9,110 bases of DNA from Desulfobacterales bacterium (GTDB lineage Bacteria; Desulfobacterota; Desulfobacteria; Desulfobacterales; JAHIVH01). A program made the translations under genes and the position numbers. Where the stretch lies: the NCBI GenBank assembly GCA_020056645.1, contig JAGVHJ010000395.1:1-9110 (forward strand), written 5' to 3'. Under the pieces are notes generated by a model. The model searched no databases. It saw nothing but the letters and a program-made list of their open reading frames with translations, and had not been told where the DNA came from. Within the stretch, counting starts at the first letter, position 1; each line of letters begins with the position of its first letter. Shown piece after piece: positions 1 through 5,561 of this stretch.

Positions 1-24
1 GTTCTTGAAAAGAATATCCCCCAT
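1..24 (-). CDS. Possible start of an unidentified minus-strand gene at the window edge
   Basis: A minus-strand ATG at 24-22 opens a frame reading MGDILFKN before the window ends. A GGGAGG lies 10 bases upstream of it, a slightly long but usable ribosome-binding spacing. It would follow the degenerate kinase gene on the same strand, 106 bases after its stop. An N-terminus of the ILFKN kind is seen in amidohydrolase/dihydroorotase-like proteins, but eight residues cannot establish a family. The competing reading is a plus-strand frame open from base 1 to a TGA at 103-105 (34 residues, ending AIEPTP), which could be the tail of a convergent gene. Neither is secure. Confidence 0.25.
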
Positions 25-31
25 CTTATGG

Positions 32-115
32 CCGCCTCCCTGCCCGCCGAGCCATCGCTTCCCGGAGAGATGGCGCGTGGTTCAGCCATAGAGCCAACAC
101 CGTGAGCGGAGGCGG
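32..115 (-). other. GC-rich foldable region, possible structured RNA leader
   Basis: CCGCCTCC at 32-39 is perfectly complementary to GGAGGCGG at 108-115. Inside this closing stem, GCCATC at 51-56 pairs with GATGGC at 69-74, and a weak third stem can form between 79-82 and 96-100. The result is a closed, junction-like fold. Read on the minus strand, the 3' half of the closing stem contains the GGGAGG that would be the ribosome-binding site of the possible gene starting at 24, so the fold could hide it. I do not recognise any known riboswitch consensus. The weak hairpin around 112-127 has no T-tract, so it is not a convincing terminator. Confidence 0.3.
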
Positions 116-130
116 GTGAAACCCCGCGCG

Positions 131-1240
131 TTATTTCTCCTCCGATGAGGGAATCAGAAGGTAGACCAGGGACCCCTGGGAGAGATACTTTTCAAGACAG
201 ATATGGCATCCCATCAGTTCAGCCAGTTTTTGGGCGATACTGAATCCGATCCAGAATCTGAAGGAGGAGTATCCTTTTTCCTTCTTCCCCCTTGGCTCCA
301 GGCCCAACTCCGAGAGATTTTTGAAAAAAGCCATGTTTTCACTACAGACAGAGAGCACAACCCCCTTCTCTTCCGGCCATGCCTCTATGACGATGGGCTT
401 CCGGGTTGTAAAGGCGTTTTTTACCAGGTTCAGGATCACCTTCTTCAATTTCAACCGGTCGGCATGGACACAGGGCAACGGCTCTACAATACGCCAGCGG
501 ATTTCAAGCGACGGTTCCACGGCGGCATCGGGGTGGACCGTGAGTTCATCCCGAACCTCCCCGATGACGTGAGAAAAATCCACGGGCTCCATCTGGAGAT
601 GGACCCCTTTTCTGATCAGCGCGGTTTCAAGAAGATCGTTGACGATAAGATTCAATTCACAGGAAATCCTCGATATCATCTCAAGCTTTTCGATGAAGGG
701 GCCCGCATCCCCCCGATAAACCGCTATTTGCCTTAGGGCCCCATCTATGTTGTTGCTTATCTCCTCAAGGGGAGCCAAAAGGTCATGACTGATGAAGGCG
801 ATAATGGTGTTTTTTATTTTTTCAATTTCGACCTGGGCCTTTCTCTCAATTTCCATCTCCCTCATTTTCTCTTCAAGGGATAGGCTCTTGAACGCCTGCT
901 TGATTTTGATGTCCAGGATGTCAAAATCGAAGGGTTTTTCCATAAAATCCCGTCCGCCCAGCTTCATAAACTCGACGGAGAGGGGAAGAGACCCGTGAGC
1001 GGTTATCATTATGACTGGCAGACGGGGATCGATCTTCCTGATTTCCCGGTAGGTGTCCAGGCCGTTCATGTCCGGCATCAGATGATCAAGCAGCACCATA
1101 TCCGGTCGTTCACTCCTGATATGGTCGAGGGCATCCATCCCCGAGCTCGTATAGACGGTTGAATATCCCCGTTTTTTCAATTGCTGCGAAAAGGCTCTTC
1201 CCGTGATCTTATCATCATCCACAATCAGTATATTACCCAT
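131..1240 (-). CDS. Receiver-HisKA hybrid protein with degenerate ATP-binding domain (probable pseudo-histidine kinase)
   Basis: This is a cytoplasmic two-component protein of 369 residues with no membrane segment or sensor domain. Residues 1-117 are a CheY-like receiver with acidic pocket D8-D10, phospho-acceptor D52, T80 and K102-P103. After a charged coiled-coil linker, residues 144-210 are a HisKA-like dimerisation helix pair with H152 in FISHDLLAPLEEI. The H+4 residue used for phosphatase activity in many kinases is Ala here. The last third is HATPase-like with N271 and N275 kept in the N-box. However, the G1 box Asp-x-Gly-x-Gly is replaced by S300-E-N-M-A, and the first Gly of the G2 box is Trp330. 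Autokinase activity is therefore unlikely. It is a colinear paralogue of the next gene upstream. An in-frame ATG at 1276 would add 12 residues, but the AAGGAG six bases before 1240 and the normal receiver N-terminus favour 1240. Confidence 0.88.
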   Translation of the reverse strand: MGNILIVDDDKITGRAFSQQLKKRGYSTVYTSSGMDALDHIRSERPDMVLLDHLMPDMNGLDTYREIRKIDPRLPVIMITAHGSLPLSVEFMKLGGRDFMEKPFDFDILDIKIKQAFKSLSLEEKMREMEIERKAQVEIEKIKNTIIAFISHDLLAPLEEISNNIDGALRQIAVYRGDAGPFIEKLEMISRISCELNLIVNDLLETALIRKGVHLQMEPVDFSHVIGEVRDELTVHPDAAVEPSLEIRWRIVEPLPCVHADRLKLKKVILNLVKNAFTTRKPIVIEAWPEEKGVVLSVCSENMAFFKNLSELGLEPRGKKEKGYSSFRFWIGFSIAQKLAELMGCHICLEKYLSQGSLVYLLIPSSEEK

Positions 1241-1246
1241 GCCGGA

Positions 1247-1252
1247 CTCCTT
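1247..1252 (-). promoter_or_regulatory. Ribosome-binding site that decides the start of the degenerate kinase
   Basis: AAGGAG on the minus strand stands six bases before the ATG at 1240. The alternative ATG at 1276 has only an AAGGGAAAGG-like stretch close by. The domain boundary also supports 1240, because receiver proteins usually start a few residues before the ILIVDDD strand. Confidence 0.7.
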
Positions 1253-1318
1253 CTCGACCCTGTTGACGCCCCTCATGCCTTTCCCTTATCAGTCAAGGGC
1301 ATGGGAGAGATTTTTTAT

Positions 1319-1407
1319 GTAACTATTACCCGAAAGAAAACCAAGCTTTTTTTTCGCCTTCCTTGAACTCGAAAAAAAATCTTGGTTTTCTTTCGGGCAC
1401 TAGTTAC
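1319..1407. repeat. Long imperfect palindrome between the two kinase paralogues
   Basis: The arms are GTAACTA (1319-1325) against TAGTTAC (1401-1407); CCCGAAAGAAAACCAAG (1329-1345) against its perfect complement (1381-1397); and T8CG (1347-1356) against CGA8 (1370-1379). A 3x3 internal mismatch (1326-1328 against 1398-1400) and one C/T mismatch (1346 against 1380) interrupt them, and the loop is 1357-1369. This gives 34 paired bases in an 89-base span. In plus orientation it is followed by T8 (1408-1415), so it could act as an intrinsic terminator for antisense transcription. In the genes' own (minus) direction it is followed by ATAAAAAATC, so it is not a standard terminator there. Its size and near-symmetry also fit a mobile palindromic (MITE/REP-like) repeat. 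Confidence 0.85.
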
Positions 1408-1413
1408 TTTTTT

Positions 1414-2535
1414 TTAACAAACCGGCCCTATTCCCAAAGGAAGGGAGATGAAGAAGGTTGTCCCTTTTCCGGAACTGCTTTCGAACCAGATCTCCCCCTT
1501 GAGGAGGTCGATTAACTTTTTCGAAAGGTATAACCCTGCGCCGGAGATCGATTGATCTCCTTGTAACAAACCATTTGTAAACCGGTTAAATACCGACGGG
1601 ACAATGGCTTCGGGAACCCCGGGCCCAGAATCTTTCACGGAGATAAGCGCCCGGTTTTTTTCCCTTTCATGCACAGCTCGAATATAAATCGCGCCCTTTT
1701 CCGTATAGCGAACCGCATTATCGAGAATGTTCAATAAAATCCGTTTCAATTTTTTCCGGTCTGTCCATAACAGGGGAAACGCGGGGTCTATCTCCGCCTC
1801 CAGCTCCGTAAACCCCTTGGAAAACGCCATGTTCTGGGCTTTTTGCACCAGCTCCCCGATCAGATCCTCAAGAGAGAAACCGGTTAGATGAAGTGGTTCG
1901 CCTTTTTCAATGAGCGCGGTTTCGATCAGCTCATTAATCCCGTCATTCAGCATGGTCCATGCGTGACGAAGATCCTCTATTCGCGAAGAACAGGATGGAA
2001 CGGCGATCTCTCCGGTGAGCAGCGCCTGTTTCAATGGCCCTGCCACACTCCGGATAAAATTTAAAGGGGTCCTCAGTTCATGACTCAGAGAGGCCGCGAT
2101 CACCTGTTTCATACACTCTGCTTCCTGAAACGCGATCTTCTCGATCTCCGAGGTCCTTATCTCCCGTTCTATCCCACAACTCTTCAAAATCCGCCGGATC
2201 TTTATCTCCAACACGTCAAAATCGACGGGTTTTTGAATGAAATCCGCCCCCCCCTGCTTCAAGAATTCAACGGCAAGCGTGGTTGAGCCATGAAACGTCG
2301 CCATAATGACCGGAAGAAACGGGGCCTTTTGATGGATCAGCCGGTAGGTGGATAGGCCATCCAATTCGGGCATCACCTGGTCCAAAAGAACCAGATTCAC
2401 CTGCGCTTGCTCGATCCGGTCTAAGGCGTCATGGCCGCATTTTTCCGAAATGACCTGATACCCCATCTTAACCAGGCGATTTTCCGCGATTCTTCGGGTC
2501 ATCGTGTCATCATCGACAATCAGGAGCGTGGTCAT
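1414..2535 (-). CDS. Receiver-HisKA-HATPase hybrid histidine kinase
   Basis: This is a soluble, receiver-first hybrid kinase of 373 residues with no transmembrane segment or recognisable sensor domain, so its input probably arrives through the receiver or a partner protein. Residues 1-118 are a receiver with D8-D10, phospho-acceptor D52, T80 and K102-P103. A helical linker leads to HisKA with H152 in the classical SHELRTPL motif. The HATPase domain has N-box N269/N273, G1 box D302-S-G-P-G306, F-box around F316-F319 and G2 box G332-A-G334. All motifs for autophosphorylation are therefore present. The ribosome-binding AGGAG (2541-2545) sits five bases before the ATG and shares bases with the TAG stop of the upstream receiver gene, which points to translational coupling. 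The next gene downstream is a paralogue with the same residue numbering of D52, T80, K102 and H152. The signal sensed is unknown. Confidence 0.93.
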   Translation of the reverse strand: MTTLLIVDDDTMTRRIAENRLVKMGYQVISEKCGHDALDRIEQAQVNLVLLDQVMPELDGLSTYRLIHQKAPFLPVIMATFHGSTTLAVEFLKQGGADFIQKPVDFDVLEIKIRRILKSCGIEREIRTSEIEKIAFQEAECMKQVIAASLSHELRTPLNFIRSVAGPLKQALLTGEIAVPSCSSRIEDLRHAWTMLNDGINELIETALIEKGEPLHLTGFSLEDLIGELVQKAQNMAFSKGFTELEAEIDPAFPLLWTDRKKLKRILLNILDNAVRYTEKGAIYIRAVHEREKNRALISVKDSGPGVPEAIVPSVFNRFTNGLLQGDQSISGAGLYLSKKLIDLLKGEIWFESSSGKGTTFFISLPLGIGPVC

Positions 2536-2543
2536 GCGCTCTC

Positions 2544-2924
2544 CTATTTTAAATGGTCCTCAATCGCACGAATCAGCGCTTTCCGGTCGATGGGTTTTGT
2601 AAAGGTCTGCAACACCCCCAGCTGGCTGCTGATTTTCAGAAAGGTTTCAGGCCCCACACTTCCCCCCCCGGACATGGCGAAAATCTTTACCTCCGGGAAA
2701 TCGCGCTTGAGCTCGATGATGGTTTCGATGCCCTCCTTATTAGGCATGAAAATATCGGTAAGAACCAGATGGACAGGGTTTAGGCGACAGACCTTGATAC
2801 CTTTCCCGCCATCCGGAGCCTCAAGCACCTTATATCCTACCTTTTCAAGTGTTAAACGAAGGACCGATCGTATCTGTTCCTCATCATCGATGATAAGGAT
2901 GTTTTTTTTAGCATTCATATTCAT
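2544..2924 (-). CDS. Stand-alone CheY-like response regulator receiver protein
   Basis: This single-domain receiver of 126 residues has no output domain. The acidic pocket is D13-D14-E15, the phospho-acceptor D57 lies in VLTDIFMP, the switch residue is S85 in FAMSGGG, and K110-P111 completes the active site. Such single-domain proteins usually pass phosphoryl groups in a relay or act by protein binding. Here the likely phospho-donor is the intact kinase encoded 8 bases downstream. It is the first gene of the minus-strand set. A perfect AAGGAGG (2938-2944) lies upstream, but 13 bases from the first ATG. The second in-frame Met (2918) is 19 bases away, so the first ATG is preferred. The sequence gives no DNA-binding role. 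Confidence 0.92.
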   Translation of the reverse strand: MNMNAKKNILIIDDEEQIRSVLRLTLEKVGYKVLEAPDGGKGIKVCRLNPVHLVLTDIFMPNKEGIETIIELKRDFPEVKIFAMSGGGSVGPETFLKISSQLGVLQTFTKPIDRKALIRAIEDHLK

Positions 2925-3136
2925 GATCGAATAGGATCCTCCTTATTTATAACCATTAAAATTCCATACACCTGACTATTGACCTATGTTTTTTGTTGTG
3001 ATAGTCGATAGGAATTGAGAATACTTTACGCGAATTTGGATATGGTCAGCCGATCATGATGGAATCTACTTTTCCGGCGGTCGATAGATGATTTCAGATG
3101 GAGAAAAGCCGGCGCAAACGAAGGTGCTTACAAAAC

Positions 3137-3162
3137 GGTTGAAAATCGCATTTTATTCAACC
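3137..3162. repeat. Inverted repeat GGTTGAA...TTCAACC
   Basis: GGTTGAA at 3137-3143 and TTCAACC at 3156-3162 form a 7-bp stem. Two further A-T pairs can form if A3155 bulges out. No T-tract follows in the plus direction. It would lie in the 5' leader of the minus-strand receiver transcript if the TTGACA promoter at 3222-3227 is used. It could be an operator or a leader hairpin. Confidence 0.5.
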
Positions 3163-3198
3163 CAATCATGTTGCTGGCAACTGCCTATCTTTAAAAAA

Positions 3199-3227
3199 AT
3201 TTAACTTAACAAGCGAGATCTTGTCAA
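3199..3227 (-). promoter_or_regulatory. Candidate sigma-70 promoter for the signalling genes
   Basis: On the minus strand a perfect TTGACA (3227-3222) is followed, after 17 bases, by TTAAAT (3204-3199), which matches four of six bases of TATAAT. A start near 3190 would give a leader of about 265 bases before the receiver gene, containing the 3137-3162 hairpin. No better -35/-10 pair was seen closer to the gene. Weak evidence from sequence alone. Confidence 0.35.
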
Positions 3228-3242
3228 GTGAATAATCAATGG

Positions 3243-3261
3243 CCGAAAACCCTGTTTTCGG
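3243..3261. repeat. Perfect hairpin CCGAAAAC-cct-GTTTTCGG
   Basis: An 8-bp perfect stem (3243-3250 with 3254-3261) has a three-base loop. It is followed by GAGGGGAATGG rather than T's, so it is not an intrinsic terminator. It lies just upstream of the candidate minus-strand -35 and about 40 bases before the candidate plus-strand -35, a sensible place for a shared regulator-binding site. Confidence 0.55.
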
Positions 3262-3302
3262 AGGGGAATGGAAAAAAATGTTGGCCCTGCTATCAAAATG
3301 AT

Positions 3303-3331
3303 TTGAATTTTCCATTTCTGTAATATATATA
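3303..3331 (+). promoter_or_regulatory. Candidate promoter for the secreted hydrolase
   Basis: TTGAAT at 3303-3308 and TATATA at 3326-3331 are separated by 17 bases in an A/T-rich patch upstream of the hydrolase gene. The leader would be about 120 bases. Each box matches its consensus only partly, and the run of alternating T and A makes the exact -10 uncertain. Confidence 0.3.
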
Positions 3332-3440
3332 TGTTTATAACGCTGAACCATGTATACATCCCTTGTCAGTGAAACTCTTTCCTTCATGGTTCCGGCGGAT
3401 GGGGTCGTTAACAACAGAAGATCGGTTAATTTTTAAAAAA

Positions 3441-3446
3441 GGGGAG
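3441..3446 (+). promoter_or_regulatory. Ribosome-binding site deciding the hydrolase start
   Basis: GGGGAG lies 12 bases, mostly A's, before the ATG at 3459. The frame stays open upstream to a TTG at 3363, but only the 3459 start puts a proper signal peptide at the very N-terminus. Confidence 0.55.
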
Positions 3447-3458
3447 AACATAAAAAAA

Positions 3459-4970
3459 ATGGAAAGCAAAAAACATAGCCTATTGCCATGTCGATGGATG
3501 TGGTTCGCCTGCTTGATGATGGCGACTTTTATATGGGGGTCAACTCCTTCGGTTGCATGTGACGTTGCCGTCATTTCAGGAAAATACACCAGCAACGGCA
3601 GGCCAGTTATATGGAAAAACAGGGATCATGGTCCCCGATGGGAGCAGGAGGTCCGCTATTACCCCGCCACCGACGAATCTGTTGGGGGGAGCGTCCGGAT
3701 CGTTGACAGGGCCACCACCGCACCGCTTCTATACAAAGATGGCGCGGTTTCGATTTTATCCGGCGGGTTAAACGCATCGGGATTCGCGATCACCAACACC
3801 ACGGTTTATGAAAATGATCCGGTGCATGAGTACTATTCAAACGCGAATCACCTTCTCATGGAGGTCGCCCTCGAAACCTGCATAACCGTGGGTGATTTTG
3901 ATGAAATTCTTGCCGATTTCAGAAATATTTCAGAGAATTGGGATAAGATTATCAGCGGCAACTTTGTCGTGATTGATGCCCAAGGGGGGGCGGCGTTATA
4001 TGAAATATTCTCAGGATTTGGATTTCAGGCCTACCTCAACCCCCTTATGATTAAAAAATTTGACGCAAATAATGTAGAAGACGCGCCCTTGGGATTTGTC
4101 AACAGAACCAACTCCCACTCCTGGATTGAAAGAAACAGCGACACCCAGCGGGAGATCCGCGGACGGGAGATTCTGACAGAGCTTTACGATGAAAAGGGCC
4201 TCAATTTTGAGAACGTGTCGATCATTCTCGCCAAGGATGTGTGCGGTGATGATCCCGATATGGTTAATGGCGTTCCTGCAACGAAACCCAACAAGTATAA
4301 CACCCAATATTGCATCAGCCGGTACATGACCAATATCTCCATGGTGGTGGATGGTGTCGCAGCCAACGAGGATCCCGCGCTTGCCACCTTATGGTGTAAT
4401 CTGGGAGAGCCCTCCATCGGCGTGAGCACGCCCTATTTCGCCTCCGCTGGCGCCGTAACTCCATACGCCTGGGCGGAACAGGGAATGGAAACCAGCACAC
4501 CGGTCGATAAAAAAGTCACCTGCGCCCTGAACCAGGCCATCAACGATCAGGAGATCGACGGCCTCTACATCAACAACTGGGATTATGGCTACTGGTATAT
4601 CGAGATGGACAAGACCATCGATTACGAACTGCTGCGGGAGGTGCAAGAGTGGACAATTCCGCTTGAGAAACAGATCATTGGTCATACCGAGACGATTCTC
4701 GACCGCTATAGAAACGGTGATGAGGACTATACGAGCAGTGACCTCTACGACCTCTCCCACTATGCGGCTAAATACATGTATAACAACTACACCAGCCAGA
4801 GCGACATCGCCTTTGCCTGGAATTTTGGAAAGATATCGGATGAGACGCCAGATCCCGGCGGAGACGATCCGCCCCCCGATGAGGAGGATCCTGGCGATCC
4901 AGATCCGCCCAGTGACAATGGCGGATTCTTCACCCAGTTCATGCTCTGGCTCTTGGGTCTTTTTGGCTAA
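3459..4970 (+). CDS. Secreted N-terminal-nucleophile (Ntn) hydrolase, C45/choloylglycine-hydrolase-like
   Basis: The 503-residue precursor begins with a signal peptide: basic start (ESKKH), hydrophobic core to about residue 27, then S31-V-A33 before C34. Cleavage there would make C34 the first residue and so the Ntn nucleophile. What follows fits the acyl-CoA:6-APA acyltransferase/choloylglycine hydrolase superfamily: C34-DVAVISGKY, WKNRD (52-56), GGLNASGFAITN (102-113, with N105), GNFVVIDAQGG..YE (167-182) and RTNSHS (216-221). These enzymes cleave or form C-N amide bonds; the substrate here is unknown. The C-terminus has an Asp/Pro/Gly linker (about 461-487), then GG and a hydrophobic end FFTQFMLWLLGLFG. 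A lipoprotein reading at C34 is possible but the lipobox is poor (Ser at -3). The gene stands alone, divergent from the signalling genes, and ends in a strong terminator. The superfamily is fairly sure, the specific activity is not. Confidence 0.8.
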   Translation: MESKKHSLLPCRWMWFACLMMATFIWGSTPSVACDVAVISGKYTSNGRPVIWKNRDHGPRWEQEVRYYPATDESVGGSVRIVDRATTAPLLYKDGAVSILSGGLNASGFAITNTTVYENDPVHEYYSNANHLLMEVALETCITVGDFDEILADFRNISENWDKIISGNFVVIDAQGGAALYEIFSGFGFQAYLNPLMIKKFDANNVEDAPLGFVNRTNSHSWIERNSDTQREIRGREILTELYDEKGLNFENVSIILAKDVCGDDPDMVNGVPATKPNKYNTQYCISRYMTNISMVVDGVAANEDPALATLWCNLGEPSIGVSTPYFASAGAVTPYAWAEQGMETSTPVDKKVTCALNQAINDQEIDGLYINNWDYGYWYIEMDKTIDYELLREVQEWTIPLEKQIIGHTETILDRYRNGDEDYTSSDLYDLSHYAAKYMYNNYTSQSDIAFAWNFGKISDETPDPGGDDPPPDEEDPGDPDPPSDNGGFFTQFMLWLLGLFG

Positions 4971-5003
4971 CACAAAAAAATCGGTTTCTCTGAATCAACA
5001 ATG

Positions 5004-5047
5004 ACCATGACCGGAGGGAGGGCGTTCTCTCCGGTCATGGTTTTTTT
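5004..5047 (+). terminator. Rho-independent terminator after the hydrolase gene
   Basis: ACCATGACCGGAG (5004-5016) and CTCCGGTCATGGT (5029-5041) form a perfect 13-bp stem around a 12-base loop, ending in a run of seven T's (5041-5047). It starts 33 bases after the hydrolase stop codon and isolates that gene from the thioesterase gene downstream. Confidence 0.92.
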
Positions 5048-5063
5048 GCGTCATGAAAGCCTC

Positions 5064-5092
5064 TTGCAATCGATGGGGCTTTGTTTTATGGT
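5064..5092 (+). promoter_or_regulatory. Candidate promoter for the thioesterase-helicase unit
   Basis: TTGCAA (5064-5069) and TATGGT (5087-5092) are 17 bases apart, each matching four of six consensus bases. They lie just after the hydrolase terminator and give a leader of about 50 bases before the thioesterase start. The position is persuasive, the boxes less so. Confidence 0.35.
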
Positions 5093-5149
5093 TCGCCGCG
5101 ATATAGGGCACGGGAAGCGGTCCCAAAGAAGTTCAAAAACAGGATGAAG

Positions 5150-5524
5150 ATGGAATATCGATTTAAAGTGCAGATCTATTATGAAGACACGGATCACTCA
5201 GGCGTCGTATACCATGCGAACTATCTGAAATATTTTGAACGGGCCCGGGAGCAGGTGATCGGCACCCAAGAGCTGACCCGGTTATGGATGGAAGAGGGGC
5301 TCGGTTTCGCCGTATACAAGGTCGAGATGGGCTTCTTTGACGGGGCGGTGTTTGGAGATGAATTGGAGATCCGCTCCCGGTGGGAGCTCGAAGGGAAATA
5401 TAGGATTATCTGGTTCCAGGAAGCCTGGCGTCCCCTAGGAAAAAAAGCGGCGGTTAAAGCGAAAATAGAAATGGTTTGCCTGGATCGGAACAAGAATCTG
5501 ACTCCCATTCCATACCAGGGGTAA
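5150..5524 (+). CDS. ybgC: YbgC-like acyl-CoA thioesterase (hot-dog fold, 4HBT family)
   Basis: The protein has 124 residues and a single hot-dog domain. The signature YYEDTDHSGVVYHANYLKYFERAR fills residues 10-33; D15, the second Asp of DTD, aligns with the catalytic Asp of the 4-hydroxybenzoyl-CoA thioesterase family, and H22 with the conserved His. Members hydrolyse acyl-CoA thioesters in the cytoplasm; in proteobacteria YbgC is often linked to the Tol-Pal genes, but no tol genes are visible here. The ATG at 5150 is chosen because AGGA at 5141-5144 stands five bases away; the ATG at 5144 has no usable spacing, and a TTG at 5081 is too far upstream. The C-terminus stops at TPIPYQG, about ten residues short of E. 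coli YbgC, so the last helix may be missing. The helicase gene follows after 37 bases, probably on the same transcript. The exact substrate is not predictable. Confidence 0.9.
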   Translation: MEYRFKVQIYYEDTDHSGVVYHANYLKYFERAREQVIGTQELTRLWMEEGLGFAVYKVEMGFFDGAVFGDELEIRSRWELEGKYRIIWFQEAWRPLGKKAAVKAKIEMVCLDRNKNLTPIPYQG

Positions 5525-5530
5525 CACCCC
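5518..5530 (+). repeat. Small hairpin over the thioesterase stop codon
   Basis: GGGGT (5518-5522) and ACCCC (5526-5530) form a 5-bp stem with a three-base loop that overlaps the TAA. No T-tract follows, so readthrough into the helicase gene is expected. It might set a processing or coupling point between the two genes, or be chance. Confidence 0.35.
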
Positions 5531-5561
5531 AATCAACGATAAAAAAAGAAAGTGAAAAAAA

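Larger units (their letters stand above)
2925..3458. other. Divergent intergenic region, no convincing gene
   Basis: These 534 bases separate the minus-strand signalling genes from the plus-strand hydrolase and are A/T-rich. Short open frames here on either strand have no recognisable domain, signal or good ribosome site, and I treat them as chance. The region holds two clear inverted repeats (3137-3162 and 3243-3261), candidate promoters in both directions, and an 8-base direct repeat GTCGATAG at 3004-3011 and 3080-3087. A smaller repeat, ACAAG/CTTGT (3209-3213 and 3220-3224), overlaps the candidate minus-strand -35. I found no convincing sigma-54 site. Confidence 0.7.

Noticed and set aside
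203..736. Plus-strand open frame of 177 codons across the degenerate kinase gene
   Set aside because: It is antisense to a clear receiver-HisKA gene, has no recognisable domain and no ribosome site; a shadow frame.
3074..3112. CCGGC/GCCGG inverted repeat next to TTTT and AAAA runs
   Set aside because: Only five base pairs are in register; the A and T runs do not pair in the same fold.
3105..3125. Possible sigma-54 site on the minus strand (AAGCAC...TTTGCG)
   Set aside because: The -24 GG is missing and the GG-to-GC spacing is one base off, so it does not meet the strict sigma-54 layout.
3260..3306. Mini-ORFs after GGAGGGG (ATG at 3268, 12 codons; ATG at 3278, 7 codons)
   Set aside because: The first ATG is only one base from the ribosome-like site and the second peptide is seven residues; no support as real leader peptides.
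3166..3414. Minus-strand open frame of 82 codons in the divergent intergenic region
   Set aside because: It has no domain, signal or ribosome site and overlaps the candidate promoters; probably chance in A/T-rich DNA.
4389..4973. Minus-strand open frame of 194 codons under the hydrolase gene
   Set aside because: It is the antisense shadow of the hydrolase frame, with a Val/Ile-rich composition arising from reverse-complemented Asp codons; no family recognised.
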